Shown here: positions 31,907 through 48,073 of the stretch, piece by piece
Numbering within the stretch: the stretch's first letter is position 1
Layout of the letters: the number at the start of each line of letters is the position of its first letter
Assembly (NCBI GenBank): GCA_963965975.1
Contig: OZ014421.1
Coordinates: 5,383,001 to 5,447,000 of the forward strand
Direction of reading: 5' to 3'
Length of the DNA: 64,000 bases
Source: Xestospongia bergquistia
Taxonomy: Eukaryota > Porifera > Demospongiae > Haplosclerida > Petrosiidae
Position numbers and translations under genes: made by a program
The notes under the pieces: model-generated
The model's database searches: none
What the model was told of the DNA's origin: nothing
The model's input: only the letters and a program-made list of their open reading frames with translations

Positions 31907-34900
31907 ATGGCGGAGTCTTCGTATACTTCAGACATGTCTTCCAGTACCACAGCCAATTCGGCAGAACGTCCACGTACTGAAGTTTTGAATGAAAAGCTTG
32001 GTGCTTTCGTTAAATTCACTTCAAAATCCTTCGTCAGAGCAAGACAGGTAAGAGGGCGACTAAGGTGATATCAGACCACACCCATTCTGTCTCTTCTAGT
32101 ATACAGTAGAGAGATTAGGTCGTGCTGATTCTGTCACCAGTTATGATACAGAATTTGAGACATTGTGTCAACAAGTTGATGGAATCAAACAGCATACTGA
32201 GAGAATTTTAGCTCAAGTAGAGAGCATGATCCAACCAAACCCTGGTAAGTACATTGAAGATGTAATGATATACCTACCAGGAACTTAAGTTAGCAAACTG
32301 TTTGATACTCTACAAAATTATTTCATTAGTAGAAAGGAGATATCAAAATTATTAATTGCTATTATTTAGGATCATAACTATTTATGCTATGTTTCAAAGT
32401 AGGATTATAACATCTACTATTATCTATATTTGTGTATGAAATCTATATTATAAAATTGTCACTAAGTCATTTCCACGCTATAATTATAGGTCTTCGTCTG
32501 GAGGGTGTGGTCTATTCAAAGTTAGAGCGGACTCAACCACACCATTCATCTCCTCATGAGTTACTAGGGGTGGAGCTTGCAAGAGCTGGGAATGAGTTTG
32601 GACCTGACACACAATATGGTATATTGAACTGCTATAATAAATATTTTACTTGTTCTATCTCTGTCTATCTCTCACCCTCCAGGTGGCTATTTGATACGAT
32701 GTGGACAAGTAGAGACCAAAATTGGTATTAGTGAGCGTCGCTTTCAAAATACAGCTCGTTCTGAAGTTGTAACTTCTCTGAGAGCCTTTCTTGAAGTGGA
32801 TATAAAGAATATTATAGTTAGTTTTAGGTCTATAGATCATTGTTGTATTAATTATTCCATTGTTCTAGAGAGAACGAAAAACTCTTCAAGTTCTTCGACT
32901 TGATCTTGATGCTAGTAAAAGTCAAGCAAAAAAGGCTCAAGCTGGAGAGAAATTACAGCAGGTCCTCCCACACATTTAATTACAAACACATTGAGACCTT
33001 TATAAAAAGCAATCAAATTCTCACTTAAAGATTCAGACATTTTTACATTATCAACCTCTATTGTAAGCACCTCCCTGTTTTCAAAGTCCTCTAGTCCTTA
33101 GATTTTGCTTTAAAACTAATGAACAATACACTAGTTTAGTAGATGGGTCAGTCTGACATCTTTAATAGTTGACCTTTTATGCAGAGCCTTGTATCATTTT
33201 ATAGTAATGATAACAGATAAAGTTGTTTTAAATTAAATTGGTTTTATTTTTAGTTAGTTCAACTGCTTTCTAAATCTTTTAGTTTTTAGAAACAGTTTGT
33301 TGTAATTAACTAAGATATTTTATATTTTCTTGATTATCATTTTGTAAGTGTGAAATATATAAAAGGGAGCCAGTTAAAAATCTTTCAATTTTGACCTTAA
33401 GGGTATCTATTTGACTGCTAATAAATATATATCAACATGATACTAGTAAACTGATGATGTTGTTAGCTCTAGTTTGTATACATACTACTGTAAAAATTAA
33501 TCAGTTCTTTTAACAACTAATTTGTAACTTATAATGATGAATTGGTATGGAATCTAGAACTCATGTATTAGTTACTGTACCAATATATTGGTATTTTGTA
33601 CTATTACAAACAACAAAACTAATTAATGGATAATTTACGCAAATTTTTGTCTATATTAACCCACTTATGCAAGCTACAGATGAGTTGTCATGATAACATT
33701 TTTTACAATGCAGAGTCCAGAATGATTTTAGTTGTAATAGTTCACATTTCTAATAATGTTTTAAGTTCTAGTGACTAAAAGTCGAAAGTACATACCAAAA
33801 GTATGTTTTGCTGTTAGTTAGTAAGCTAAAACAAGCAACAGTAATAACAGACTGATGCTATAGAACTATCAACACACTGTTACTACAGTGTTGATAGGCA
33901 AATCATTTTTAGAAAATGTTATAATAATATGTTATAATTACTATGGAGTTATAATTTGATCAGACCATCGGTTACAATTTGTTCAGATTATCAGTTATAA
34001 ATTGACAGATATCCTTTGATTTCTTTATAATGTAGGCTGAGTCTCAATTACGTTCAGTTCAAGCTGATTATGACATACAGATGGAGAAAGTACGTAGCAA
34101 CATGGAGAAGATAGTTCACACTCATGTGAACAACTTGGGTCATATTAAATCATTAATGTCAGCTATAAGAACTTATCATACAGAGTGCTTGGCTCATTTG
34201 GATGAGATTGGCTCAGATCTGTAAGTTCTACCTTAACATGTGACACTCATATGATACCTTAACATGTGACACTCATATGATACCTTAGCTTAAGAACATG
34301 TGACACTCATATGATACCTTAACTTAAGAACTATAAGTTCCATCTTAACATGTGACACTCATATGATTCCTTAACTTAAGAACTATAAATTCCATCTTAA
34401 CATGTGACACTACATTAACTTAAGAACTATCTTAACATGTGACACTCATATGATACATTAACTTAAGATACAAACCAAAGTGTCTTGGTTTGATTAAAGA
34501 TAAACCAATGAGTGTGTCTTTATAAATTAGGTTTCACTCATAAAATTATTTGGTGTGAATGAAAGTGTGCATAATTGTTTCTAATGTGGTATTTTGTGGG
34601 TTAAACATTGTCCTTTATAACACAATGTTAATACAATGATACTGGATGTAGCATCAAATTTTAATGAATTTTCAAAATTCTAATGTTCGCCATTATTTCG
34701 TAATAGTTGCTTTAACTCTCATATCATCCTTTTTCCTTATATAGTCCTGGTAGTAGCCTTCCTGTCACCATTACTGCTACTTCTGGTACTTTAGTGCTCA
34801 ATGGAATACAAGTCGATGAAGAAGATGCCAGAAAAGCTCGTGTTCTTTATGACTATGAATCTGAAGACAACAGTCAAATCTCTTTTTTTGCCGATCAGGT

Positions 34901-35585
34901 AAGATATCATTAATATGTTGCTATAGTTACATATAAAATATTGGCTCAGTATTCATAGAAAGCATGAAGTCTGTTCAGTTTAACAGAGAACATAACGTCT
35001 CTTCTTACTAGTTGATATATCTGTGAATAATATTATATATTTGATTGCATTATGTTTTTACTGCTATTATTAATATTATATATACCCTCAATGGTGCTAC
35101 ATCGACTGACTAGACAGCTTCTATAGCCACTAATCTTTATATCTACAGTAGAGGTCACCTCAGCGTCAGGAGTTTATCAAACAAGAGAAAAAAGGAACAG
35201 ATAACTCCAATTTATATATGTACTTATGTCTAATACAATACTTAAAAGGCTTCCACTTACCATAGAGTACTAGTTGTGTTCTTTCTTCTGTTTTGGAGTA
35301 TATCAAATAATATTCTAATGTGTGACTAGAACTCCTTAATATGGAGGATGGGATTGTCTGTTCTGTGCATTTAATTTTGCTAAATTCTATCTAAACTTCT
35401 TGAACTATATTACAATCTCCCATTTTTGTGAACCTGTTGCTATGTCATGTAATGTATTATATAACCTTTATTATTATGTCTAGGTAATTGTTGTTTATCC
35501 AATTGATGATGATGATGATTATTACATGGCACAAGTTGATGATAAAGTTGGTAAAATTCCGGCAGGTTACTTGGAGTTGTTATAA
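31907..35585 (+). CDS. SH3GLB: endophilin B (N-BAR plus SH3)
   Basis: Membrane-curving BAR protein of endosome, mitochondrion and autophagy traffic. Eight exons: 31907-32047, 32100-32244, 32490-32618, 32683-32816, 32869-32961, 34036-34220, 34745-34898, 35484-35585; 360 aa, close to human SH3GLB1. The BAR part (about 25-245) keeps the family landmarks NEKLGAFVKFTSKSFVRA, ILAQVESMIQPNP, GVELARAGNEFGP, LRAFLEVDIKNIIRERK and LRLDLDASKSQAKKA. The SH3 (about 297-360) reads RKARVLYDYESEDNSQISFF and ends KIPAGYLELL. At the position of the SH3 ligand-binding Trp the sequence reads DDDDDYYMAQV, so Trp seems replaced by Tyr. The last exon lies within the tandem duplication (second copy at 41487-41588). 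Confidence 0.93.
34228..34470. repeat. degenerate tandem repeat in an endophilin B intron
   Basis: Five to six copies of TTAACATGTGACACTCATAT followed by gataccttaacttaagaact with variable length lie directly after the splice donor of exon 34036-34220. Confidence 0.8.
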
Positions 35586-35931
35586 ACTAAAGATTTAGAG
35601 TAGAATGTGTGTGACAGCTATTAACAATAACTTTTTTAAAACTTTATTAATTTTTTTGCTTTGTTTCATGTAGTTAGGAATTTATTAATTTTAAATTGTC
35701 ATGCTATTAAAATAAGTGTCATCACTGATCCTCCATATTGCCAGTCACAACTAATTAATGAGGTGTTTTTAATCTCCAGCTTCCTGGACTAGTCCTGAGA
35801 AGGGCTCCTACTTAGAACGAGGAGTTTTTTCACTCTATTACGTGCAATTTGCACTGCAGACTTTTTAATAATATTCCTTATCTTATTCAAGTGAATATTA
35901 TTGTAGTGTCTCCTTAGCTTTCCTGTACAAT

Positions 35932-38900
35932 ATGTTCATTTTTGTCTTGATAGCTCCTGTAGTAACCTGTGTATCTCTACTACTGGTCTACACTATTTAT
36001 GTCTTCATTCTGCATAGACAATATGCTCATATTCCTACACCTAAAGGAGCTTGGTAAGACAGTTTGTAACTTCCAATACTGAAGTATTATGATTATTGTT
36101 TTGTTTATGATACAGGTTCTATTTTGGTCATTTGCCTGCTTTAATTTCTGCACTGAGAAAGGGAACAATGTTTTGGGATGTATTGCAGATGTGGTAAGTT
36201 ATAAGGTATTTAGTCTTGTCCCTAGACCTATACTTGCATGTAGGTCTGGAGACAATAATAATAAGATATCCTTCTACTCTCTCATTATGTCTTCACTCTC
36301 ATGTTATCTATTAGCTTAGTACTTTAGATTTTTAATTTAGAGCTTAAATTAGCTTAGAATGAACAAAAATTGGAATGTTCATTAAATTGACCTTTCAGCC
36401 GGGAATGATTCCTTATGGAAGATTATATATATATATGGATTTATATGGAGACATATCAAAAAGTAATATGCTGTGATGATTAAGTACCACATTATTTCAT
36501 CATGAATATTATTAAGTAATACCACATACACTTATGCTGCCAAATAAATTACTAAAATGAATATATAACTAATGCTAAGAAAATAATGAAATATTTAAGA
36601 TTCCTAAGTTTGGAGGAATCACGTAAAAATGAACATGACACTACTAGAAGCAACAAAGATGAGTTTACTGGTAAAAGCCTATGCACCACACCCACACTTG
36701 TCAGGAATGATATAATAACTGCTAATTACATTCTAGCAGAACAGGTTTGATGCTTATGGGATGACAAACATCAGCAACATACATCAACAATAATACAAAG
36801 TATTTAGCTGTATGATGTAGTTTTGCATAGAATGTCTTGCAACTAAATTCATAGTAATGATGTTGTTGTATTTTGTCGATGTTTTTGTTAGATTTGGTAT
36901 GCATACTACAAGACCCTTCCTTTCTATTAAGTGAAGGATTATGTGAAAGGGTGACAATGTCAGACTATATAAATTATATAATAAGTTATAATGTCTTTCT
37001 ACTCTCTCATTATATCTTTACTCTCATATTATCTACTGGCTTAATTCTTTAGATTTTGAATTAAATACTTAAATTATGTTAGAATAAACAAAAATAGAAC
37101 TAATGTTCACTAAAATGATTTAGTGACATAAGACCATTAAATCGACTTTTCAGCTGGGAATAATTTCTTATGGGAGATTATTGGAGGCTTGTCAAAGATC
37201 TTTAGAAATACCAATGCTTATTAAAAATGTAATAAGAACAACAAGAGTATAATGATTTCAAAATTAACTCTACATATATAATTAGGATTAAAAACTAAAC
37301 AAGGCTTATTAGTAGATGATATATCTTTTCAGATCAAAGACCCCAGGTCTATTTTCTACTACATATGCATTTTCTAAGAAGACTTTTAAAAGTATTTCTT
37401 TATCGTATTATCATATCATATCATAGGATTGATGAGTGTGGTCCTACGTTAGTTTGGTGGAGACTTCATACTAGTCAAATTATTATGATTGATCCTGAAG
37501 GTATCAAGGTACTTAACAAGATAAAATGTTTTTAGAGCACATTAATTAACCTTTCGGCACTTGTAGATGTCATAAATTAATTAATGAAGGTATAATTATA
37601 TGTGACAGCTTAGATATTAATGGCACGCCCACTTGAATTAATTAGCCATTAAGTAGTTAATTATGTGGGATCTACTTAAGATAATAGTAATATAGAAAAT
37701 TACATTATTGAGGAAATGTAGGGATGGGTCTATCTGAAGCAGGAAGGAAATGTTATAAGCTGTTGTTTATTCTACATTAAATTTTTAGGAGCTTGCCTTA
37801 AGTAAATACCCAAAGCCTAAGTTGCAGATATTTGTAGAGGTCTGGAATAAACAAAGGTTTGATTAAATGATTATTATAGTACATGTATTTTGTGATCATA
37901 AATTTTGCAGATTTCTTGGTCAAAGTCTAGGAACTGTTCAAGACTATGACAAATGGAAAGAACAAAGACGAGCATTTGATCCTTCTTTTGGACGAAAGTA
38001 AATAGTTTCCCACTGATTATTAGCTTATTATATAATTCTTCCTTCAGTTATCTTCAAAGTCTTGTACCTCATTTTAATGAAGTGACTATACAAACACTTA
38101 TAGATCCTCTTAGAAGTTTTTCTGATGGTCAGACAGTTGTTGATATGAAGAAACATATTTCTAAGACAACTCTACAAGTTATTAGTTGGGTAAACATGAA
38201 TTTTATAATGCTTTCCAGGAAGTATTACTTTACTATTTCAGGTTGGCTTTGGTACTGACTTCAACAAAGATCCTTTTGTTCAATCTCTCATTGGAGACAA
38301 TGATCTACTGTTTCTCTTGAGCAATACTATGGAAGGAATTAATCTTCACAATAGAAACCCTTTTATTCCAGTGAGTACAGAATCTTTATATTGAAAAAAC
38401 TGTTTTTTCTATTATAGTATTTGAAGCCATTTTTAACCTCTAAATATACTACCACTGCACGCCAGTTACGTGATATTGGTAGACACTGTATAGAAGAGAG
38501 AATTAAAGCTATTGAGAATAAACAAGAAGTGCCTCAAGATATTTTAACTAATATTCTCAGTCTCATTCGTTAGTTATCATTCTGTATATCAGTCTTACGC
38601 ACACACACACACACACATATATATGTATATATATATATATATATATATTATATATGTGTGATTGTATATTTTGTTCTGTTAGATACAAAGCAAGATAAAG
38701 TTTCATTAGAAGATTTAATTGATGAATTTGTGAATTTCTACTTTGCAGGTACATTGTTTTGAAATATACTGTAATTTTATAATGTCTATAGGTCAAGAAA
38801 CTACAGCAACGCTACTCTCTTTCACTTTGATTCACTTACTACTTCATCCTGATGTGTTGAACAGGTAGATACTAGTAGATAGCTTGTGCATGTACTATCA

Positions 38901-39723
38901 ATAAATAGCTATATTTTTATCTATTAATGGTATGTGTTTAAAGTTTTGTGAAATACCTTGCTTACATTCAATATTCTGTGTCTATCATAATAACTCTTAT
39001 AGGGTGGTAAGTGAAATTGATGAAGTACTGGAGGGCAAAGAAAGTGTGTCTTCAGGGGATTTAGACAAATTGGCATATACAACAGCTGTAAGTATGGCAT
39101 CATTATTGCGCCAAAAACTACAACATCTTATATGTGTACCACCAGGTATTAGAAGAGACTTTGAGACTTTATCCTCCTGCACCTATAGTCAAATCTTCAG
39201 GTATTGAAGGTGCCACAATTTGTGGTTATAGAATACCAAAAGGGACATTTATTTTGGTAAATTGTGTTGATATTGTTATTGTATCAGTTGTTATGTTATA
39301 TACACAGGTACCTACATATAATGCACATCGTAATCCTGACATTTACCCAGATCCATTAATGTTTGATCCAAGTCGATTTGAATCAGACCAAAAACGGTAA
39401 ATAAAATTAATAAAGCCATTTTTGAATTTTGTATCTTATTCATTTCATTATAGACCAAGTCCATATGTCTATTTTCCTTTTGGCTTTGGACATCGTTCCT
39501 GCATAGGCCGTGTGTTTGCTATGGTGAGATTACAAATATTATTCCTAAAATCCAATACTGGCATATCCTTTTATTCTTACAGATGGAAGCTAAAATAATC
39601 CTAGCCCTTTTACTACATGAATTTACATTGTCTTTACCTGATAATTACCAGTTTAAATTGGGTATAGATGTACTTGTACAACCTGCTGAAGTTCCTTGCA
39701 TACTAACACAAAGAAAAAATTGA
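35932..39723 (+). CDS. cytochrome P450, CYP46-like, copy A
   Basis: Membrane-anchored heme mono-oxygenase; overall closest by eye to CYP46 (cholesterol 24-hydroxylase), substrate unknown. Fifteen exons: 35932-36053, 36116-36193, 37427-37508, 37789-37856, 37911-37997, 38048-38189, 38242-38370, 38418-38568, 38683-38748, 38792-38864, 39003-39087, 39146-39256, 39308-39396, 39454-39523, 39583-39723; 497 aa, normal family length. Visible: N-terminal anchor (CVSLLLVYTIYVFIL) followed by the Pro hinge HIPTPKGAW, I-helix AGQETT (about 308), ExxR as ETLR (365-368), FDPSRF, and heme loop FGFGHRSCIG with Cys about 444. All junctions are GT-AG and phases close. It sits 346 bp after endophilin B on the same strand. 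Intron 8 has a short CA/TA microsatellite (about 38597-38656). Confidence 0.93.
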
Positions 39724-41131
39724 CAGTATTGGTGCATTGATTTGTTACCGGACCCTATTTTGCTAAAGAGCTCATAAGTATAACCTTTTAAACATAATTG
39801 TGATCTTTATTTGGTGATTATATACTATTTGCTTAAAGATCTAATTAATTCACTTAATTGTCCTCTTTTTTATTGACAAAAAAAGTATGCTAGTGCCAAA
39901 AATTTTTTGAATCTTTTGGAAATGCCTGCTTACCTGAGTTGTTATAGACTAAAGATTTAAAGTGCTATGTGTGTGACATCTGTTAATAATAATTTTTATT
40001 ATTCTTTGATTTGTAAAGTTTAGAAATTAGTTTTGAATTATCACATTAATGATTATTAAATAAGCTTGTATGTACAATACTTGATCATTGGACACCATTC
40101 AAAATTCTAACCCCTTCTTTTCAAGTTTTTATTGCATTCTCTCAGCAAAGGTTGCACGTTGTGAATTGATTGTCTTATGCTTGTCTGGAAGAACAAAAGG
40201 AATTGTTATAAAGTTAGATAGAAAGAATAAAAGATAATGAAGAAGAGTGTTTAGGTAAGGATTTTTATTTTTGTAGCATAAAAAGGGACATATGATATTT
40301 ACATTAGTAACATGAAATGAACACAATAAAATAAATATTTTGACACAAACAGACAACTATACTATTTAGTGTCATGTTCAGTATTAGAAAATTGACAAAT
40401 GTAGTTTCCAATTATTGTATTTATTTTTGGAATAGTGCATGTAAGGTACATCCATAATAGACAGGAGTCACACTATATATGTATTCATTCAACAGTTTCT
40501 TTAAAACAGCTTCCACAAACTTTGCTTCTTTTTTAATTGCAAGTGTTTTCTTAGCTCTATTAGTTTGTGATTGGTCTCACAATTTTCATTTGATGACACT
40601 TTCCTTTTAACTGGTAAAGACATTTAGATAGATATCTTTTATGACTGTGATCACTACTTGAAGGTGCTTATTAGCTAGCTGTACATATGACATGAGGTCT
40701 TTACAGTGTTCACCTAATAGTTCTAATTCATGAATTTGCTGATAAAGGATGTTTTTGTTGACATTATAGTGCTGCTAGCATCTTGTCACAAGAGTATGTT
40801 GGTAAAATAAGAGTAGTTATCAGATGGTTCTGAATTGTTATGTTCTGAATTCCTATGTTAGCATTCTTGGTATAGTGCGGTTGGTGAGGGGAGTTGCTGG
40901 CTTATCTAATTTAAGATCTTCAGCATCTTCATTCAATGCATCCAACTATATCCATTATTTGTATGGAGACACTTACTTGAGTAGAATTTTTAAGATAAAT
41001 GTTAACTTCAGTGTACATATTAAAAGAGATCAACAAGGTCTCATTTGATAATAGATATTGTATTACTATATTATAGTGGGTTGTACTGTTGTGAGTAGTG
41101 TTACTAAAGGCTTACAAGCTTATAAAATTGG
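39724..41131. other. spacer after P450 copy A with endophilin and PDZ remnants
   Basis: Contains an endophilin 3'-end remnant (39930-40030) and PDZ-gene sequence (40855-41134); the rest is AT-rich with no coding signal. The same spacer follows copy B at 45827 onward. Confidence 0.7.
39930..40030 (+). pseudogene. remnant of endophilin B 3' end (older copy)
   Basis: GCTTACCTGAGTTGTTATAG followed by actaaagatttaaagtg, atgtgtgtgacatc and tgttaataata matches the endophilin stop region at 35564-35635 (GGTTACTTGGAGTTGTTATA, actaaagatttagagta, atgtgtgtgacagc) but is more diverged than the recent copy at 41487-41588. It lacks the 5' part of the exon. Its sister follows P450 copy B at about 46030-46115. 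Confidence 0.75.
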
Positions 41132-41134
41132 ACT
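40855..41134 (+). pseudogene. PDZ-gene fragment, truncated in mid-exon
   Basis: Equivalent to the fragment at 46955-47385. It keeps the upstream stretch (GIVRLVRGVAGLSNLRSS) and the start of the PDZ exon (GCTVVSSVTKGLQAYKIG), but breaks off at the duplication junction at 41132-41134, before the GLIHPGDDIIQVNG core. Confidence 0.75.
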
Positions 41135-41486
41135 AATCTTTATATTTACGGTAGAGGTCACCTCAGCGTCAGGAGTTTATCAAACAAGAGAAAAAAGGAA
41201 CAGATAACTCCAATTTATATATGTACTTATGTCTAATACAATACTTAAAAGGCTTCCACTTACCATAGAGTACTAGTTGTGTTCTTTCTTCTGTTTTGGA
41301 GTATATCAAATAATATTCTAATGTGTGACTAGAACTCCTTAATATGGAGGATGGGATTGTTTGTTCTGTGCATTTAATTTTGCTAAATTCTATCTAAACC
41401 TCTTTAACTATATTACAATCTCCCATTTTTGTGAACCTGTTGCTATGTCATGTAATGTATTATATAACCTTTATTATTATGTCTAG

Positions 41487-41588
41487 GTAATTGTTGTTTA
41501 TCCAATTGATGATGATGATGATTATTACATGGCACAAGTTGATGATAAAGTTGGTAAAATTCCGGCAGGTTACTTGGAGTTGTTATAA
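41487..41588 (+). pseudogene. duplicated last exon of endophilin B
   Basis: Carries the same 34-codon frame with stop as 35484-35585 (VIVVYPIDD through KIPAGYLELL) and a preserved acceptor. It is orphaned from the other seven exons. It could serve as an alternative terminal exon only by splicing over P450 copy A, which would give the same SH3 end. Confidence 0.9.
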
Positions 41589-41923
41589 ACTAAAGATTTA
41601 GAGTAGAATGTGTGTGACAGCTATTAACAATAATTTTTTTAAAACTTTATTAATTTTTTCCTTTGTTTCATGTAGTTAGGAATTTGTTAATTTTAAATTG
41701 TCATGCTATTAAAATAAGTTTGTCACTGATCCTCAGTCTCAACTAATTAATGAGGTGTTTTTAATCTCCAACTTCCTGGACTAGCCCTGAGAAGGGCTTC
41801 TACTTAGAGCGAGGAGTTTTCTCACTCTATTACGTGCAATTTGCACTGCAGACTTTTTAATAATATTCCTTATCTTATTCAAGTGAATATTATTGTAGTG
41901 TCTCCTTAGCTTTCCTGTACAAT

Positions 41924-45826
<3,903 letters not shown>

Positions 45827-46954
45827 CAGTATTGGTGCATTGATTTGTTACCAGACCCTATTTTGCTAAAGAGCTCATAAGTATAACCTTTTAAACATAA
45901 TTGTGATCTTTATTTGGTGATTATATACTATTTGCTTAAAGATCTAATTAATTCACTTAATTGTCTTCTTTTTTATTGACAAAAAAAGTATGCTAGTGCC
46001 AAAAATTTTTAATCTTTTGGAAATGCCTGCTTACCTGAGTTGTTATAGACTAAAGATTTAAAGTGCTATGTGTGTGACATCTGTTAATAATAATTTTTAT
46101 TATTCTTTGATTTGTAAAGTTTAGAAATTAGTTTTGAATTATCACATTAATGATTATTAAATAAGCTTGTATGTACAATACTTGATCATTGGACACCATT
46201 CAAAATTCTAACCCCTTCTTTTCAAGTTTTTATTGCATTCTCTCAGCAAAGGTTAATTGCACGTTGTGAATTGATTGTCTTATGCTTGTCTGGAAGAACA
46301 AAAGGAATTGTTATAAAGTTAGATAGAAAGAACAAAAGATAATGAAGAAGAGTGTTTAGGTAAGGATTTTTATTTTTGTAGCATAAAAAGGGACATATGA
46401 TATTTACATTAGTAACATGAAATGAACACAATAAAATAAATATTTTGACACAAACAGACAACTATACTATTTAGTGTCATGTTCAGTATTAGAAAATTGA
46501 CAAATGTAGTTTCCAATTATTGTATTTATTTTTGGAATAGTGCATGTAAGGTACATCCATAATAGACAGGAGTCACACTATATATGTATTCATTCAACAG
46601 TTTCTTTAAAACAGCTTCCACAAACTTTGCTTCTTTTTTAATTCCAAGTGTTTTCTTAGCTGTATTAGTTTGTGATTGGTCTCACAATTTTCATTTGATG
46701 ACACTTTCCTTTTAACTGGTAAAGACATTTAGATAGATATCTTTTATGACTGTGATCACTACTTGAAGGTGCTTATTAGCTAGCTGTACATATGGTGTGA
46801 GGTCTTTACAGTGTTCACCTAATAGTTCTAATTCATGAATTTGCTGATAAAGGATGTTTTTGTTGACATTATAGTGCTGCTAGCATCTTGTCACAAGAGT
46901 ATGTTGGTAAAATAGGAGTAGTTATCAGATGATTGTTATGTTCTGAATTCCTAT

Positions 46955-47385
46955 GTTAGCATTCTTGGTATAGTGCGGTTGGTGAGGGGAGTTGCTGGCT
47001 TATCTAATTTAAGATCTTCAGCATCTTCATCCACTGCATCCAACTATATCCAACTATATAATAAAGTTGTATGGAGACACTTAGTTGAGTAGAATTTTTA
47101 AGATAAATGTTAACTTCAGTGTACATATTAAAAGAGATCAACAAGGTCTCATTTGATAATAGATATTGTATTACTATATTATAGTGGGTTGTACTGTTGT
47201 GAGTAGTGTTACTAAAGGCTTACAAGCTTATAAAATTGGACTGATCCATCCTGGAGATGATATAATCCAGGTAATTATAATATTAATAAGTTGTCTTTTG
47301 ACTTTATTACACTAGTTGAATGGACATAGTCAGAGAGATCTAACTCATTGTGAAGCTAGTAATCTATTACTTAATACACAGTAAG
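46955..47385 (+). pseudogene. PDZ-domain gene fragment
   Basis: An exon at about 47187-47270 encodes GCTVVSSVTKGLQAYKIG then LIHPGDDIIQ and ends at gtaatt. The next exon, 47318-47382, encodes LNGHSQRDLTHCEASNLLLN and ends at a GTAAGA donor. Together they are the middle of a PDZ domain (carboxylate loop region replaced, GD-I-VNG motif present). An upstream stretch reads GIVRLVRGVAGLSNLRSS. No further exons follow before P450 copy C, so this is a stranded gene piece; MAGUK-like origin is only a guess. Confidence 0.65.
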
Positions 47386-47744
47386 AAGTTAACATTTATC
47401 TTTAAAAATCTAGTCAAGTAAGTGTGTCCATACAACTTGATTGTTAGTATCATTATGATTGAAGTCATAATACCTGACCAAATTTTATTTTATTTTTTAG
47501 GAACAATTAATATTTACATTATTTATATTTTTAAGTGTCTAGGTAGCCTGTAAAGAAACACTATACTTTAATGTGAAATTAATAACATTGTTTTTTGTGT
47601 TACTTTTTATTTATGAAATAAATATATTTACATGTATTTGCTGTTCATTTTTGCTGGTCAAGTTTGAAAAAAGACAAGAAGAAAAAGTGATAGATGTCAT
47701 CTTTTAACACTATGATATTACAATGTCATGTACTACACATCACA

Positions 47745-47945
47745 TATCATGAAAATGTGACACTTGTGTAAAAACTCTTGGTTAATCATAACATTACCTA
47801 TATAATATAACCAATAATTACATAACATATATTGTCTTTATTTAGATTAAATACTAAATTTTATTATAATCAGATCAAATTGGACCTGTATAGGACCAAA
47901 TCTTGCTGCCAAAAGTGGACCTGGGTCCAATTTTAACTAGGACAA
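47745..47945. repeat. dispersed repeat, GGACCTAGGTCC family, copy 1
   Basis: Aligns by eye over ~200 bp with 59520-59800: shared CACATATCATG, GACACTTGTGTAAAAACTCT, acattacctatat, catat..tgtctttatttagatta, and TGCTGCCAAAAGTGGACCT. It ends in GGACCTGGGTCCAATTTTAA followed by ctagga. Probably a short non-autonomous mobile element; no coding capacity. Confidence 0.75.
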
Positions 47946-48073
47946 GTTGCTCATTATTGTTGTGACACACCCCTACGTAGAATGAAGAACTGTTGACCTT
48001 TTAACAAAATATTCGTTATTTTTATTCACGTGGATGTTGTTATAGTGTGTTCTCCTTAGCTTTCCCTTACAAT

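Larger units (their letters stand above)
35129..41131 (+). repeat. tandem segmental duplication, unit 1
   Basis: Sequence from 35129 (endophilin B intron 7) onward is repeated at 41132 onward with small differences, an offset of 6003 bp. The unit holds the last endophilin B exon, P450 copy A, a remnant of an endophilin 3' end and a PDZ-gene fragment cut in mid-exon at the junction. Unit 2 runs from 41132 to at least 47240. Confidence 0.93.
45827..48073. other. spacer after P450 copy B
   Basis: Holds the second endophilin 3'-end remnant (46030-46115), the PDZ fragment (46955-47385), and a member of the GGACCTAGGTCC repeat family (47745-47945). The promoter of copy C must lie in the last few hundred bases; similarity to the copy A/B 5' flank starts at about 48000. 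Confidence 0.6.

Noticed and set aside
38997-39182. Minus-strand frame QEDKVSKSLLIPGG (also at 45100 and 50676)
   Set aside because: Antisense of conserved P450 exons 11-12; conserved across the copies only because the sense strand is.
40129-40356. 75-aa minus-strand frame, nearly the same at 46243-46461
   Set aside because: Its presence in both units is explained by the tandem duplication. No family resemblance, no partner exons, low-complexity hydrophobic composition.
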